A stretch of DNA of 64,000 nt, taken from NCBI RefSeq assembly GCF_004337985.1, contig NW_021940926.1:186001-250000 (forward strand). The letters run 5' to 3'. The stretch's first letter is position 1; each line of letters begins with the position of its first letter. A program made the translations under genes and the position numbers. Under the pieces are notes generated by a model. That model ran no database searches. It was given only the letters and a program-made list of their open reading frames with translations, and was not told the DNA's origin. The DNA is from Pyricularia pennisetigena. Its lineage: Eukaryota; Ascomycota; Sordariomycetes; Magnaporthales; Pyriculariaceae. Below, piece by piece: positions 24,138 through 37,341 of the stretch.

Positions 24138-25971
24138 ATTATTACGCTAGGGGGCTAAAGGCCAGCTAATACTCCTATAGGATATTTTTACCGGTAAAAC
24201 CGTTTCAATTCGGTCGGATAAAAACCCGGTACGGCGGAATTGCGGAACAGTTCCGCCTGCGTTGCGCTATTTATGTTATTTCGACACCGGATCTCACGAT
24301 CCGGTAACGGTTTAAACGTGCAAAAAAAAACAATAAACGAAAACAGTTAGAATTAAACTAGAAATTAAAAATTAAAATAACGGGAATTGCGCGGGGCAGG
24401 GTCGGGGTAACGGAAAAATAAAACGGTTGTAAAATTGGGAACGCTATTTTCGGAAACGATACGGAACCGTTTCGAATTATACGCGGTGGTTTATAATTGC
24501 GGGTTGTAAAAAAATTAATATTAAAAAACGGTGCCGAAATACGTTCGCGGGGGGTGGGGCGTTTTTTAATATTAACGTGTGGGTTCGCGGCCGAATTCGA
24601 AAATAAAAACGTTATCCGGATCCGGCGAATTGCCAATTCGCGCGCACGCGGTATTATCGCGTTGGTATAATAATACCGTTGCGGATAATATATGGTGGCG
24701 TAATAAAAAATGTCCGGATCCGGCGTATTGGGTAAATTGCGTTAATATTAATTTTTGTTTAATAAATTCGAAATGGGGTGCACTTTATAAATATTAAAAT
24801 GTTTTTTTTTTATAAACGGGCCTCGTTTTTTTTCCCTGCATTATAATATAAACCGTTTAAATAAATATCGCACCCACCCCGTCCTTTTTATTGGCCCGCA
24901 TTTAATTCGTTCCGTCTCCGTTGCGGATTTCCGCCGGGTAGCAATTATAATGGCCGATTAAATGCAACGTTTTTTGCTATTAAACGGTTTTATTAACCGC
25001 CCGTATTTATTAAAAATCCGCCCGTAAATAATAGCGAGGACGGCGCGGATAAAAATAACGACGATAATAAATCCGAAAATAATAAACCGGTTTCGAAACA
25101 AATTCGTAATAGGGTGAACGTTTTTAAAATACCCCGTTAAAAAACGAAAAAAATCCGAAAAAATGGTGTAAAAATTACGTCGGTAAATTTTTTAAAAATA
25201 AAAAATATTATTGTTATTTTATTTCCAATAAATGTTTGTTGTTATTTTTTTATATATCCGCGGCGGTTTCGCAATTGTTAACGTAATGTAAATATAATTT
25301 CCGTATTATATTACGTTTGCAATAAAAACCGTAAAATTTCCAAAAATTGTCGCCGCGTCGGTTCCGTAATAATATCGAAATTTCGATATATTTTTAATAA
25401 AACCGAATTCGGTCGCGTAAATGTTTTTTTTCGGTTTTTTTTGTAATTTTATTGCGTGCCCGCAATTAATCCGGTTAAATTTTACGTATTATTTCGACGG
25501 TTTTGCAAAACGTTTTGCATAACGCCCGTTACAATCGCCGTAACGTTCCCGTCGCGGTATTTAATTTGGTATTTGTTTTTACTGCGGTTCCGGTACGAAA
25601 TAACGACGAACCCGCGCCGGATATCCGGTTCCGTTTTAACCGCGAATTAAAATCTTTTTTTAAAAATATCGCCACGTTTTTCGCAACTATTGTAAATCTC
25701 CGTAACGTTTTTATTCCGTATTTATAACTAATTTATATAAACCAAAACGGCGAAAATTATAACGTCCGAATCCGTGGCGGATCCGGAAAATAATAATAAA
25801 ATTTTTAATAGCGGTATTTTTAAAAATGGAAATAATATTAAATAACGGGGTAACGGCGGTTTCGTGGTTAATTAATTTCGGTTTGGGCGCGGATAAATAA
25901 AACGCGTATAATATCCGTTAAAAGTTTGGCGCGGGGCTATAATGTTTTTAATAATTAATGGAATTCAATTG
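24138..25971 (+). mobile_element. LINE 5' UTR and ORF1 part, RIP-degraded
   Basis: Begins with the LINE 5' motif TTACGCTAGGGGGCTAAAGG (about 24142) and runs into ORF1. Frame 24579-24797 contains NIWWRNKKCPDPAYWVNCVN, matching 15997-16182 on the other strand. An acidic Asn/Asp/Glu stretch follows at about 25030-25100. ORF1 is cut at 25971 by a tail-to-tail LINE 3' end. The minus frame 24358-24636 is antisense. Confidence 0.65.
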
Positions 25972-27099
25972 TTTTTTTTTTTTTTTTCCTTCCTTTCCTT
26001 TTTTATACGTAAAACGTAACCGATCCGTTGGCGTAACGGATTTCCGACGGGGGATAAACGTGGACGTTATTTTCGTTTTTCCTATTAATTAAATAGGGGC
26101 GGAACCGTAACGGCCGCGATATTTTTTTTATCGATAATGACGGCCAACCGAAATTGTGGAAAATAATCCAATAATAATAATTATTTAATTAAAATGCGTC
26201 CGTTGTGGAACCGGTTGGTTAATTATATAATATTAACCCGGTACCGTAACGGGTTGGAATCGAATCGCCGTCGCAATAATTCGCGTTTATCGTTCCAATA
26301 ATTGCAATAGAAAAAAATATATTTTGGATATTTTATATTTTCGCAACCGAACCGGTATTTCGGTAAAATTATTTCGGATATTCGACGGTTAAATAAAAAT
26401 CCGTTAAAACCAATTTTCCCTATTTTTTTGGAAAAGAATTGCGGTTATATATTTAAATATATATTTATATTTATTTTAACAATAATATTTTAAACTGGAA
26501 ATTTTTACATTTTATACCGGCGGAATTTTAACGAATTCGGAATTGGATCGGATCGGGCGTAAATTCCGTAATATTTACCACCGGAATATTTAATAAAAAA
26601 ATAATTGGTCGTTTAAATTTCCGGTGGAAATTATTTCATTATCCGCCTATAATACGCGTTCGGTAACGTAACGGTGCGGATCCGTGGAAAATGCGCGTAA
26701 TCGTTTCCGGGTTCGGCGGCGTTCCGTTCATTATATAATAATTAAATTGGCGGTGCGTTTACGGGTTTTACAAATTTGTAAAACCATTTTTTTTTACGCA
26801 CCGGTATTCGAAATCCGTTTTTTTTATCCAAATATATATAAAACAAATACGTCGAATTCGGGTTTTAATTGGGCGACGGAAATTATTTTATACGCGCCGT
26901 TAACGACGCGAAAATACCGGAATTATTCCGTGGTAAAATATTTAACGTGGTCGCGAATTGCGATATTATTTTTATTCGGCGAATAGTATATTGGAAATCC
27001 GTAAATAATAATATTCCGGATTATTTTGGTATAAATTTTCCGGACGCGGGCGACGTTGCATTTTTACGTAAACGTTGCGAATTTCGTTAAGACGAATCT

Positions 27100-28360
27100 C
27101 GCGGTGGCGAATTTTTTTCAATTTTTTATATATATTGGAATTATATAAATTTGCAATATAACCAAACGCCCAAAAACCGTATTAAATTTACAAAACAAAT
27201 TTTATCGGGGTTTAAACGGATTCTGTTCGGCAATTTTTTATATTTATTGCAAAAATATATTAATTTATTTTTCCGATTGTTAAACGTTATACTATAAATT
27301 CGGGCCCATTTTATACACGTTTCGAAAACTCGGAATAACCGCCTGCAATTTTCGTTTACGTTGGGGCAAACCGTAAATAAATTCGTATTATTAGCGAATG
27401 CGATTATAAGTATCAACGGACTTTTGGCAAATTCGCGGTATAGGGTGGCGATATATAGCAAAAATAATACCGGTAATAAAAAAAACCCCTGGGGGATATT
27501 TGTTTTTAATTATATAAAAACCAACGCTTATTTATTAAACTGTAATAAAATAATTAAAAAATCGAACCTATTTTGGATCCAGCGGATTATTACCGATGGA
27601 AATTCCATTTGGTGCAAAATTTATAATAATTTTATATGGACCACGTTATCGAACGCGCCGGAAAAATTTAATTATAATAGCGATAAAATGGAATTTATAA
27701 TGCGTGCCGTTTCCGCTACGTTAACGACTATTTTAATCGCTAATTCGCACGATTTTCTCGCCCTATTTCCCATTTATTCGTTTGGAAAAAACCCACGTTC
27801 CTCGCACGTTTCGGTAACGCGGCGTATTATAATTATTTCGATAACTTTTCCAATGCAATTGGTAAAAATTATAAATTTCCAAACGTTTGGTAATTAACGT
27901 TCGTTTACAATTTTATCTGGTTTAAAAATAATTATAATAATCGCGTGGCGGAAACGTTTTGGAAAATATCCAAAAACGAAATTGGCAATTGCAATATTTG
28001 TTAGCAAAATATATAAAAAAAAACCGCACGTTTTAAAAAAATAGGTGGGAAACAAATCCGGATCCGGCGTTTTTTATAACCGCGTATTTGTAAAAAAAAA
28101 TTTAATTTTATTATTGCGTACGTATAAATTTAACGGAATGGTCGCGCCGGATCCGTGGTTATATTATTAATCAATGGATGGAATATCGTTTAATAAAACG
28201 GGCGGGTTGGGGAAAAATCGTTCGGACAAAATCGCTGTTTTTTGGGCCGGGTCCGTCATAATATTTGGGTCGGTTTTCCGACGTTTTAACGCAAATATAA
28301 TATCGGTTCCGGGGGGGGTCCAATTTTTTAAATGTACCCATTTTTCCAAATTTTATAAAA
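27100..28360 (-). pseudogene. LINE reverse transcriptase remnant
   Basis: Frame 28349-28167 is the linker just upstream of RT, with MEKWVHLKNWTPPG and AILSERFFPNPPVLL, typical of fungal LINEs. Frame 27461-27141 is the RT palm. The family catalytic FADD reads FANN (codons about 27398-27387), followed by NENCRRLFRVFETCIKWARI and FLGVWL, all conserved in LINE RT. The Asp-to-Asn pair is what two G-to-A changes produce. The enzyme is inactive. Confidence 0.75.
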
Positions 28361-28779
28361 TTTTATAATCGTTCGAAATTGCGGCGAAAATCCGTTATTA
28401 AATCGCGCGGAAAAATTAATTTATAATTCTTTTCCGGATATTTATAATTTTTCTATATTTGGCCGCGGTACATTTATTCCGGTTGCGTAAAAAAAATCGT
28501 ATAACGATTTTTTTCCGTTTGTAAACCGTATATATATAAAATATTTATTTTAAAACCTTTTCCCGATATTGGCGTTTTTTTTAAATATAATTAATTGTAT
28601 AATATCGGTAAAAATCCGTATTAATTATTCGACGGTTTCGTCAAATTGGTTTTCGTTATAAAATTGGAAATTGTTTTCTAATTTTACCCGCGTTTCCGTT
28701 TTAATAAATCCGTCGTTTATAAAAAACAAATATTATTTTTCGGTTGTCGGAAATACGGGGGCCGTTCCGGTATCGATAT

Positions 28780-30700
28780 TAATTTAAATCGCCAAATAAT
28801 CGGATCCGGGCCGGTCGAACTTTTTTTTATATTATACGTATAGCGATTTGAAAATCCAGAATAAATCCAACGTCGAATTTGCGTAAATTAAATAAATTTC
28901 GTTATTTTTCCGAACGGCGTAACGAAAACGGAACGCCACCGTAACGTTACCGAAAAAAAACGTTCGAATCCGGTATTTTTTCCGTATACGTTCTAAAAAG
29001 ATTATTTTATATTAAAATCGCCGGCGAATACGTAATGGCCCCGGAAAACGTTTTCGCCGAATTTATATAGCGGAAATTTCCAAATTATTTCGAATTTGCG
29101 TTTTTAAATAATACAAAAATTATAAAATTATAATTCCTTCGTTTTCGCTGTAAATAATAAAATATTAATCCGTTCCAAATTTCGTCGTATGCGAAACGGA
29201 AATTTATCGTTTATTAATATATACTACCGTTTTTCCGCCGTTTTTAACCGCCCGGTATTTATACAATTTTGGGGAAAATAATTTTCCGTTTTGTAAATTG
29301 CGCCCAAATTTTTCAACTATAATAATATTAACATTATTTCGTAACGTAACCGTTAAATTAATTATATTTGGATTTTTGTATATTTTATATAATCAATGTA
29401 ATTTTTATAACGCGGCGGAAAAATTGGGTTTGCTATGAATAAAAATTGTTAAATTTATTAATTTAAAATCGAAAAAAAATTCGCGTTGGAATTTTATTAC
29501 AAACGCGGCGGATCCGTTTCGTAATTTATCGCGGGTTTTTTAAATTGTGGAATTTGGAATATATTTTAAATTAATTTGGAAAATAAACGGGTGGTTGCGA
29601 TTTGGAACTTCGGTATGTATGGTAAAAAACCGTATCGAAAAAACGGTTTTTATTTTGCGTTTTTATTTTTGGAAAATGGGGTATATAATGTTTTACGTTG
29701 CGTAATTATTTTTGCAACTGGGGTAATATTTCCGGATTATTAGATTCGCGGAAAAATAATTATATTCACCGTCCGGATGGGTTCCGGCGCCGCAATATCC
29801 GCATTTTTCGTAATTTTTGCAATATTACTTTATATATTTCCATTTATAATATTTATAATAACGTTTTAATATATTTTTAAAAAAAGGTTTATATTAAACA
29901 ATTATTTTTTAAAAAATAAACCGCGATTATATAATTATTTCGTTGCGGTTATAATATAGGTAAAAATTAACAATTAATCGATTTTCTTTTGGTTATTTTT
30001 AAATCATTGGATTCGGTATTTAACGATTATTATTTTTATACCGTAAATACGTTTAATTTCTGTTATTTATTAATATTTTTAAGGAATTTATATTATATTT
30101 ATTTCGCAACCGTTCCGCGGAATTTCTTTTTGTAATTAAAACGATTTCTTGTAATTTAATAAACGCGGTATTTCCGAATGTAATGCGAATCCAAAACGTA
30201 TTTTTAACGTTATTATTCGTTTGGTTTTTGAAAATGGCGATTTAATTGCCGTTTTATAATTTTCTGATTGCAATGATGGCTTTATTAATATATAAAACGC
30301 TATTAATAGTAATAATTATTTTAACGTAAATGCGGTTTGGGAATTTTTTAAATATAAATCCGGTTCGGATAAATAATTCTTATTCGTTATTTTTAGGGAA
30401 ATTTATAATTGGAAAATCCGCGGTTATAACCGCGGCGTATAAAAATTTGGTATTGGTGGAATTTATATTAATTTATTTAAATAAACTTTAATATAAATTG
30501 TAAAAATTTTCGCGCAATTGCTAACGGGTAAACGGTCAAATCGTTTTATATTCGATTTATTTCCGCAACCTATTTTTAAAAAGAAATTGGCGAAAACTAT
30601 TATTTTATGAATTATATAATCGTTTTTTTGCATTAAAAAACCTCGGATTTGTTTGAAAATTTGCGAATCGGTATTTTGCGTACCCGTCGTTAAATCGATT
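28780..30700 (-). pseudogene. LINE endonuclease-region remnant
   Basis: The minus strand at 28820-28786 reads FDRPGSDYLAI, corresponding to the SDH motif that closes the apurinic-type endonuclease domain (His now Tyr, as a C-to-T change gives). The rest of the endonuclease domain lies upstream but is too mutated for me to place the other catalytic residues. The parallel copy at 53280-53400 has WISEL and GSNYLIIKI in the same place. Confidence 0.5.
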
Positions 30701-30960
30701 GTGTATCGTGGTTGGCCGTTAAAAACCCGAATTTGCTAATTTCCGCGTTTGGGTGGTGGCGGTTTTGGTCCAAATTTATTAAACCGCCGTACACTATTAT
30801 CGGTATTTCCGCGTTTTGCGCCGCTATCGCGTACACGATGCGGCACCGTTATTAGGGAATATCGGATGGCGAAATTACAATTCTGTTTTTAAAATTAAAT
30901 TTGGGATGATTTTCGAACGTGGGTTGCATATTTTTTTCGAGCCGTGTTTATCCGAACAAA

Positions 30961-32452
30961 TGGATAATAAAACGAAAAAAACTATATAAATTTGCGATTT
31001 AAATAATCGCCGAAGCGACGGAAACGGGACGTGTCATAAATTTTATTTTATTTTCGCTCCAATTAAATTTTTCCGGAACGTTTAATAACGCGGTTTGTAT
31101 AGAATTATTATAAATTTTGCACTCAATGTAATTTCCGCCGGTAATAATTTAATAAATCCGCAACCGATCAAATTTTTAATTATATTGCTACGGCCTAACG
31201 AATATATATCGGTCTTTATATAATTAAAAACGGGCGTTTTTTAAACAAGATCTTTTCGCCGGTTGTATTTTTATTTAATATTATCAATATATATTGTAAA
31301 TTTGTTAAAAGTTCGTTAATATTTATGATCGGGTTCGTTAATAATATAAATTTATTTGCAATTAATTTTAACGTGGACAAAAATTGCAAACCATTATTAC
31401 GAATTTTTAATACGTATATAATATAGCCCCGGACCCACGATATTATATTGAATAACCGGGAAAATAAATTAATATATTTCTGTAATAAATATAAAAAATT
31501 GCTGAATAAAATTAGCTTAAATTCCGTCGAAATCTTTCCGGTAAAATCGGTCCGTTTTTTAAAACTTTAATTATATTGCAAATTTATATAATTCTAATAT
31601 ATATAAAAAATAAAAAAAACTCGCCACCGCGCGGTTTATTTTGAAGGAATTTGGAACGTTTACGTAAAAATATAATATTATCCGCGCCAGGAAAATTTAT
31701 ATTAAAATAATTTGAGATATTATTTATTACGGATTATTAATATAATATTTACCGAATAAAAACAATCTTGGGATTCGCGGTTTTATATAATATTTTGTTA
31801 CGGAATAATTTCGGTATTTTTACATGATTAACGGCGCGTATAAAATAATCCCTGCTATTTTATTGGAAACCGAATTCGGTATATTTTCTTTCCATTCATA
31901 TTTGGATAATATAAACGGATTTCGAATACCGGTGCGAAATTTCGTTTTCCAAATTTATAAAATCCGCGAATAAATTGCTATTATAATTACTGTATAGCGG
32001 GCGGATTACCGCCGAAATCGAAAACGGTTACGCGTATTTTGTGCGGATTTATATCGTTACGCCGCCGAACGTATAAAGTAGGCGAAAAAATGGTTCGAAT
32101 CTATAAAAAATTCGAACGACCAATTATTTTTTTATTAAACGCACCGTTGGTAAACGTTACGGAATTTATTTTCAATATAAACCAATTTCAAATTCGCCGA
32201 AATACCGCCGATATAAAATATAAAAATGTGCAATTTGGAATTTTATTATTAAAACCGGTATAAATATATATTTAAATATATAATTGCAATTTGTTTCCAA
32301 ATAAAAATAAAAAATTCGGTTTTAACGGATTTTTATTTAACCGCTGAATATCCGATATAATTTTACCAAAATACTGTTTCGGTTGCGACAATATAAAATT
32401 TCCTAAATATTCTTTTTTTTGTAATTATTAAAACGATAAACGCGATATTATA
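30961..32452 (+). mobile_element. LINE ORF2 fragment (RT to CCHC), plus strand
   Basis: Plus strand repeats the RT-to-C-terminus region found reversed at 26500-27800. The RT catalytic motif region near 31340-31360 reads FVNN in place of FADD. It ends near 32452 within the CCHC region, where the sequence changes abruptly from AT-rich repeat to GC-balanced DNA. Confidence 0.65.
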
Positions 32453-32509
32453 ACAGAGTGAAATTGGGAAAAAATCGATTTTACCCACCTTTTAGGCCAA
32501 AAACGACAA

Positions 32510-32910
32510 GTTGTCCTCAGACTAGATCCGAAGTGATTTCGGCATTGGACCCATAGGTACAATGCCGAGCCACGCCGAACCACAATTGAGCCACAGGTTT
32601 AATTGTGGAGGGACGGAGATAGGATGAGCCCTGAGACTAACATGGAACGCTCGGTCCACCCTGCGCAGCAGGTGTGGTTTGCTTTGAGCACTGAGACTAG
32701 TCGAAATGCCATGTGGCTGAAAGGTACATGGTCGCGCGGGCCACCTGCGGAGCAGGGGGTTTAATTTGAGCATTGAGACTAACCGTTTACAACGATTTTG
32801 AGGTACATGATAAAGCCACAATTCAGCCACAAATCCGTGGCTCAATTGTAGAGCTTTTTGATTTAGGGCTGAGCACTGAGGCTAGGTAATTTGGCCTGAG
32901 CACTCGAAAA
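32510..32910. repeat. Degenerate interspersed repeat at island edge
   Basis: A 13-15 bp motif, consensus GAGCAYTGAGACTAR, recurs at about 32624, 32688, 32768 and 32871, with partial forms near 32514 and 32898, spaced 64-103 bp. Units also share GCCACA/GTGGC pieces. The pattern suggests a worn minisatellite or a transposon end. Confidence 0.55.
32818..32849. repeat. Imperfect inverted repeat (hairpin)
   Basis: ACAATTCAGCCAC and GTGGCTCAATTGT pair at 12 of 13 positions around a 6-nt loop. A shorter hairpin with an 8-bp stem CCACAATT/AATTGTGG lies at about 32580-32608. Confidence 0.6.
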
Positions 32911-33142
32911 GTTCGAATGAAGCGGCACTGCGCCTGTGTTTGACAGGGATCTGCCCCCAACAGGGCGGGGTGGAGCCCAATCCCAGATGCTTACTAAGCT
33001 TTGTTTTGGGGGGTCCCAGCTCGTTTGTCGCGTTCCATTAACCGACACGGACACGCGTCCTTAGTTAATCATTGTTTTATCTCCTTCCAACCTCGCGCCC
33101 TCACATGTACGAAACCGCGACAGCGACAGCAAATCTATCGCC

Positions 33143-33337
33143 ATGAGCATTACAACATACCTCTTCGACCGGTCCCTCGATGCAGTTCACATCCCCTGCC
33201 TAGCTAAAATGCACCGTCAATGGGGAATTGACATTGCATTGTTACAAAAGCCATCGGAGCAAGAAGACCACGCCCCTCGTGGGTTGACAGTTGGAGTCGC
33301 CTCCCCGGGCACCCTTCATGGATTGATCGGCCAGTAG
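33143..33337 (+). CDS. Small ORF, unknown
   Basis: A 64-codon frame starts at an ATG in a reasonable fungal context (ATCGCCATGA). It contains a mixed-composition sequence, MSITTYLFDRSLDAVHIPCL at its start. No domain, signal peptide or membrane segment is evident. A GTAAGA shortly after the stop could be a splice donor if the frame is an exon. I do not recognise it, and chance occurrence is quite possible at this length. Confidence 0.15.
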   Translation: MSITTYLFDRSLDAVHIPCLAKMHRQWGIDIALLQKPSEQEDHAPRGLTVGVASPGTLHGLIGQ

Positions 33338-35270
33338 TCTATTGACTGCACTGGTAAGAGGGTCTCACGGCAGTTTGGTAACAGATAGCCCTAAAGCAAG
33401 TCCAGCAGTATAGCAGGCCAGATGTGAATACGTCGAGGGCGGTCCTTCATTTCGTTTCATCATTCCAACGAAGGCGCCCCAACGAAGAACTCGAGCGACA
33501 GGATAACTGGGAGGATACATGCCATTCATTAATTCTCGTTGTTCGGTATTATTTCCCCTGCTATCCTCCAACTATTGCATATTTCAGCCCGCTTTGTTGG
33601 CCTGTACGGTTGTCATAGCCCGCGGCTGCCTGGGAAGTGGGAAGGGTGCACTGATGCTAAAAGCTGCAGGGCTTTGTTGATATATGCTAACCTCGCCAGG
33701 TTGGTAGTTTTCCAAACCGAAGAGAAGGGTGTGTTGAACTAGATCGGACGCCAAAATCGTGTCCTAAGCGCCGACTTTTAACGTTCGCCGCAAACCACGT
33801 GCATCGGGTTTGAATTAACCCAAGACAGTCAGTTTACCGCCGTCAACGATGGTGCCCATACCACGAACACGACGATTCCCACCTCGATGCCCTCACAGCC
33901 CGACGGACTACGAAAAGTTTGATACACAAGAACTGTTATTTATATGCAGTGGAACAGCTGTTATTACAGCGTAACCACCCGGTTTGGAAGAGAGGCTTTG
34001 ATATTGTTGCGATGCCTGTCCGGTGTAAACTTACGAGCAGTCCGTGGTGGCGTCCCTTTTCCTTGAGTGGGTGTACAAAACCGCTGAAGCACACGTTTAC
34101 ATGTTTAAGTTAACCGTAAAACGATGGGTACATTTTAGGGGAAGCCGTGCCCAATGCCCAAGGTCGAGTGGCCCGAACCAGGGCAACCAGGCCATTAAGG
34201 TGCGTAAACGCTACGAAAATCTCCGGAACGTCTGAGAATTTTCACATCGATATACTCGAGGGCTTCGGTGACGCTTATCCACATATGATCTCCTCATCGA
34301 TTTTGCGTGAGTCCGGATTTTCCGCTGTTTACATCTGCTTTGATCGCGATTTTGGCCGCACAGCACGTCTCCCGCTGTTCTTAATCAATACAGGATTTTA
34401 CCCCTGAAACAACTATCCTCACCCTCTGCCAGTGGCATGTGTTTTCGCCGTAATTTGGGGTTGTTTTGGTGACCCAGGCACCAGACTGCCTATCAAACAC
34501 GCTGCATCGACCAAACTTTCCTGTTTGGCGTGCATGCATACATCTGCTGTTTATTACGTTATACGCTCCGCCTTGAATGTCGCGGGCCTTGAGACTGTCG
34601 CTGTATTTGTGCCGCTGTGGAGCTTTTCGGCCCTCTAGGGATGGCTTTGTTGGTATGCTTTATTTGTGTTGTCCACAAATCTAGGTCTTTCAAACACAGT
34701 ATCGAAATCATTTGTATTTATACTTGTTCCCTTTTGGACCTCCGCTACAGATACATTTCGATGATAGTACATTTTATGTATCCGTCCAGCAATGTGCCGG
34801 AACCTTTGTTGGTGGATGCCTTTACGATTATGAGTCTAGCCGGCATTATCGAATTTCGGTCAAAAGTTTGCACGGCTCAGTTCTCGGGACTTTCCAGTGC
34901 CTTTGCTAGTTCAGCTGTTCTCAGTCCTGTTTAACCACCGGCTGTCATATTGACAAGTACTATTTCGGCGCATTGGATAATTATCGGGGTTATACAGGGT
35001 GCAAGAAAACCGCGTTAAAGTCAACATTTTTAAGTTTATATTGCTTGTTCCATGTCGACATTTTCTACAGTCCCATTTCACCCTCGCAAGTCAAGCGTCT
35101 CTTTCCGAGTTTAAGTGCCCTCTCGTTTCGGAGTGCTAGAACAAGCTTTTTATGATCTGTCAAACATCAATTCGATTGGGGTATGTGATATTTACGGAAT
35201 TAGTATATGCAAATTGGTGTTTGCACAATACTGCCTCACCCTTCGAAGTCCATGAGCAGGAGAAGCGTGA

Positions 35271-35846
35271 TTAGTGCACTGTTTGCAGGTTATATGGACG
35301 AGTGACAGCTTTTTCTAATCGTTGACGGTGCCTTTGAGGACTCGCCAGGGTCAACAGTCTCGGTGCATACTTGGATCTCAATACCCCAGTTATGCTTAAA
35401 TAGTCGAGAATTTTCATAGTTATATTCACCTTTGTTTTGCAGGCACATATATGTCGTTGCAGCACTGGCTTTTCTGGACCTTGTTTTGCTACGACAGGAT
35501 GAATGCAGTTCCATTGCACCGCGCACACATATGCATTTGCATTTGCAAGTTCGAGCATGGTTGACCAAACAGGAGTGTGTAATCCTGCAGGCAGGCGACC
35601 ACGCCTGTTGAAATATGGTAACATTACGATATACGACAGATGGCTTTCAATGATATTGCATAAGCGGACTGACATTGACGCAATGTTTGGTAGATAGGTG
35701 ACAGTTAGGCAGCCATTTTGGAGCGGCGTAGAGCAATGGGTTTCTGCTCCAGTCGCCATTATGACCCAGGTTGGAACAGCGATCAAAGTTGTTAGGTAAG
35801 CAAAGTATGTGGAAGCGGAACGGCCTGGATAACATTTCCTCTGCAT
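35271..35846 (-). CDS. Hypothetical ORF, 191 codons
   Basis: One of the two longest frames in the island. The N-terminal third is hydrophobic (TYFAYLTTLIAVPTWVIMAT, residues about 13-32), and several cysteines follow. No domain is recognised. An overlapping minus frame (35290-35568) and a plus frame (35503-35697) share the locus. At this GC content a frame of this length is uncommon but not impossible by chance in 13 kb. Confidence 0.2.
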   Translation of the reverse strand: MQRKCYPGRSASTYFAYLTTLIAVPTWVIMATGAETHCSTPLQNGCLTVTYLPNIASMSVRLCNIIESHLSYIVMLPYFNRRGRLPAGLHTPVWSTMLELANANAYVCAVQWNCIHPVVAKQGPEKPVLQRHICACKTKVNITMKILDYLSITGVLRSKYAPRLLTLASPQRHRQRLEKAVTRPYNLQTVH

Positions 35847-36247
35847 AGTTTTATCGGTTGCTCAAAATCTGAACCGTTTGGTTTGTGTGGTGTACACTAT
35901 AACCGTAGACTTGATTGCTTTAGCTCGCTTGATACCCACACCCATTTCAATCCTTGAGGCTCTTGTATTGAATACGGCTTTTTTTTCGACGGCTTTGAAA
36001 CGAGAATATTGGTTTTATATTCCGGGATGGTTTGTAGGTGCCGCATTTGTTCGTGTCACCAAAACCATCATCGGCTCGGAGGCTACAACCACCTGCCATC
36101 CGGCCGGGGCCAGGATCAATTCGTCCACTAACAAAAAGAGCAAAGTCAGCCTCGAAGCAATACAAAATCCGTTACTATAGTAGCAATGTTTATGTTGTAT
36201 CTTCAGGTTAAGGGCCAGGGCCAGACCCGTGACATTGAGTTCGTTAA

Positions 36248-36637
36248 GACCAAGGCTCTCATCTACTGTGCGCAGGCAAATGGTGCCAAATTACATGGCT
36301 GCCCGCTAATTACCTCGGCCACGTACAGGCCATATTCCCACAGGAATTCGGAGCTCCCCTCTGCCGCGTCGAGGTTGGAGCAAGACAAGATTTCGTCCTG
36401 GATGCGAATGCACCACCAGCGTCGCCCCGAAAGCTGGTCGACCCTGGAGATGCGCCATGTGCGATGTGGATGTCCGGTCCGATGCTGTTCGACTGTCTCG
36501 GCGTGATGATACTTGAGCACTGCTCGGGCCGGCTTTTTCGGGACTTGCTCAGCAAACCACTTGCTCTTTTACCTGCACGTCGCCACCACTCACGGCTCCG
36601 TACCAGGTCGGTATCGGCGGACATTTTACAAAAATAG
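36248..36637 (+). other. Open frame without start, possible exon remnant
   Basis: A 129-codon open stretch between TAA (36245-36247) and TAG (36635-36637) with protein-like composition: YLGHVQAIFPQEFGAPLCRV, then SGPMLFDCLGVMILEHCSGR. It has no early ATG, so it would have to be an internal or last exon or a decayed gene. Not recognised. Overlapping frames on both strands are of similar length. Confidence 0.2.
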
Positions 36638-37341
36638 TGCTGCCCGCCACAGTTACCGTCGCCGACCTGGCTTACGTTAATTTTGCACCCGATATGACGG
36701 CCCCTACCGCGTGGGCCCCTGAGAACGGCTTTTAGCGGCGCGCACGTCCGCCAGGCCCGGCATTAAGCGGTGGACGCCTTTTCGACATTGATTTTGTCTG
36801 CTCCGCCCAAGCTGGTGAAATTATGCACGTCCGTGTGTGTGTCTTGTTTGTTAGTCGCCTTTGCGGGAATGCGGACCCGTTGAGGGAGGGCCTGATCGAT
36901 AATTTGGAATGGACAACCTGGATTCGACGACCTCGACATAACCACCTGGACCGGACCGGAGCTCAACTGTTTAGATGAACTTGTTTCCTTGCATATTTTG
37001 TTACACTTGCTTGGCATTTCGACAGAAACAACCTGTACGCACAACCGTGCTTTTATCGAAGAATTGACATTAGAGCTTTATACAGCCGTTTTCAACATTT
37101 AATGTGTGCAGTTTGTACAGGTATATAAGCAGTGATTAACATGTGTTGCTCTTCACAAAAAATGGTTGACCAAAAACTGATTTGGAACCTTTGGTTGACC
37201 TTTTATCGGTAAACGCCAACCATGTCCACTCTTGACAATTACCAGTTTAAACGGGCAGTGACTTTTCTTTACCATACATTTCAAAATTAAGTGCTTCCCC
37301 CTGCTGACCTCGACACATTTACCAGTAGATAGATGAAGCCT

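Larger units (their letters stand above)
25972..30960 (-). mobile_element. LINE ORF2 with 3' tail (near full length ORF2), reverse
   Basis: Minus strand, 5' to 3': start of ORF2 region near 30960, endonuclease, linker, RT, C-terminal CCHC region (about 26600-26300), 3' UTR, and a poly(A) tail seen as the T-run 25972-25987. ORF1 is absent. At the 5' side it abuts, head to head, a plus-strand LINE fragment beginning about 30961. Numerous stops; GC very low. Confidence 0.7.

Noticed and set aside
28174..28368. Plus ORF of 64 codons
   Set aside because: Antisense to the LINE pre-RT linker, which is recognisable on the minus strand and repeated at 53824-54015.
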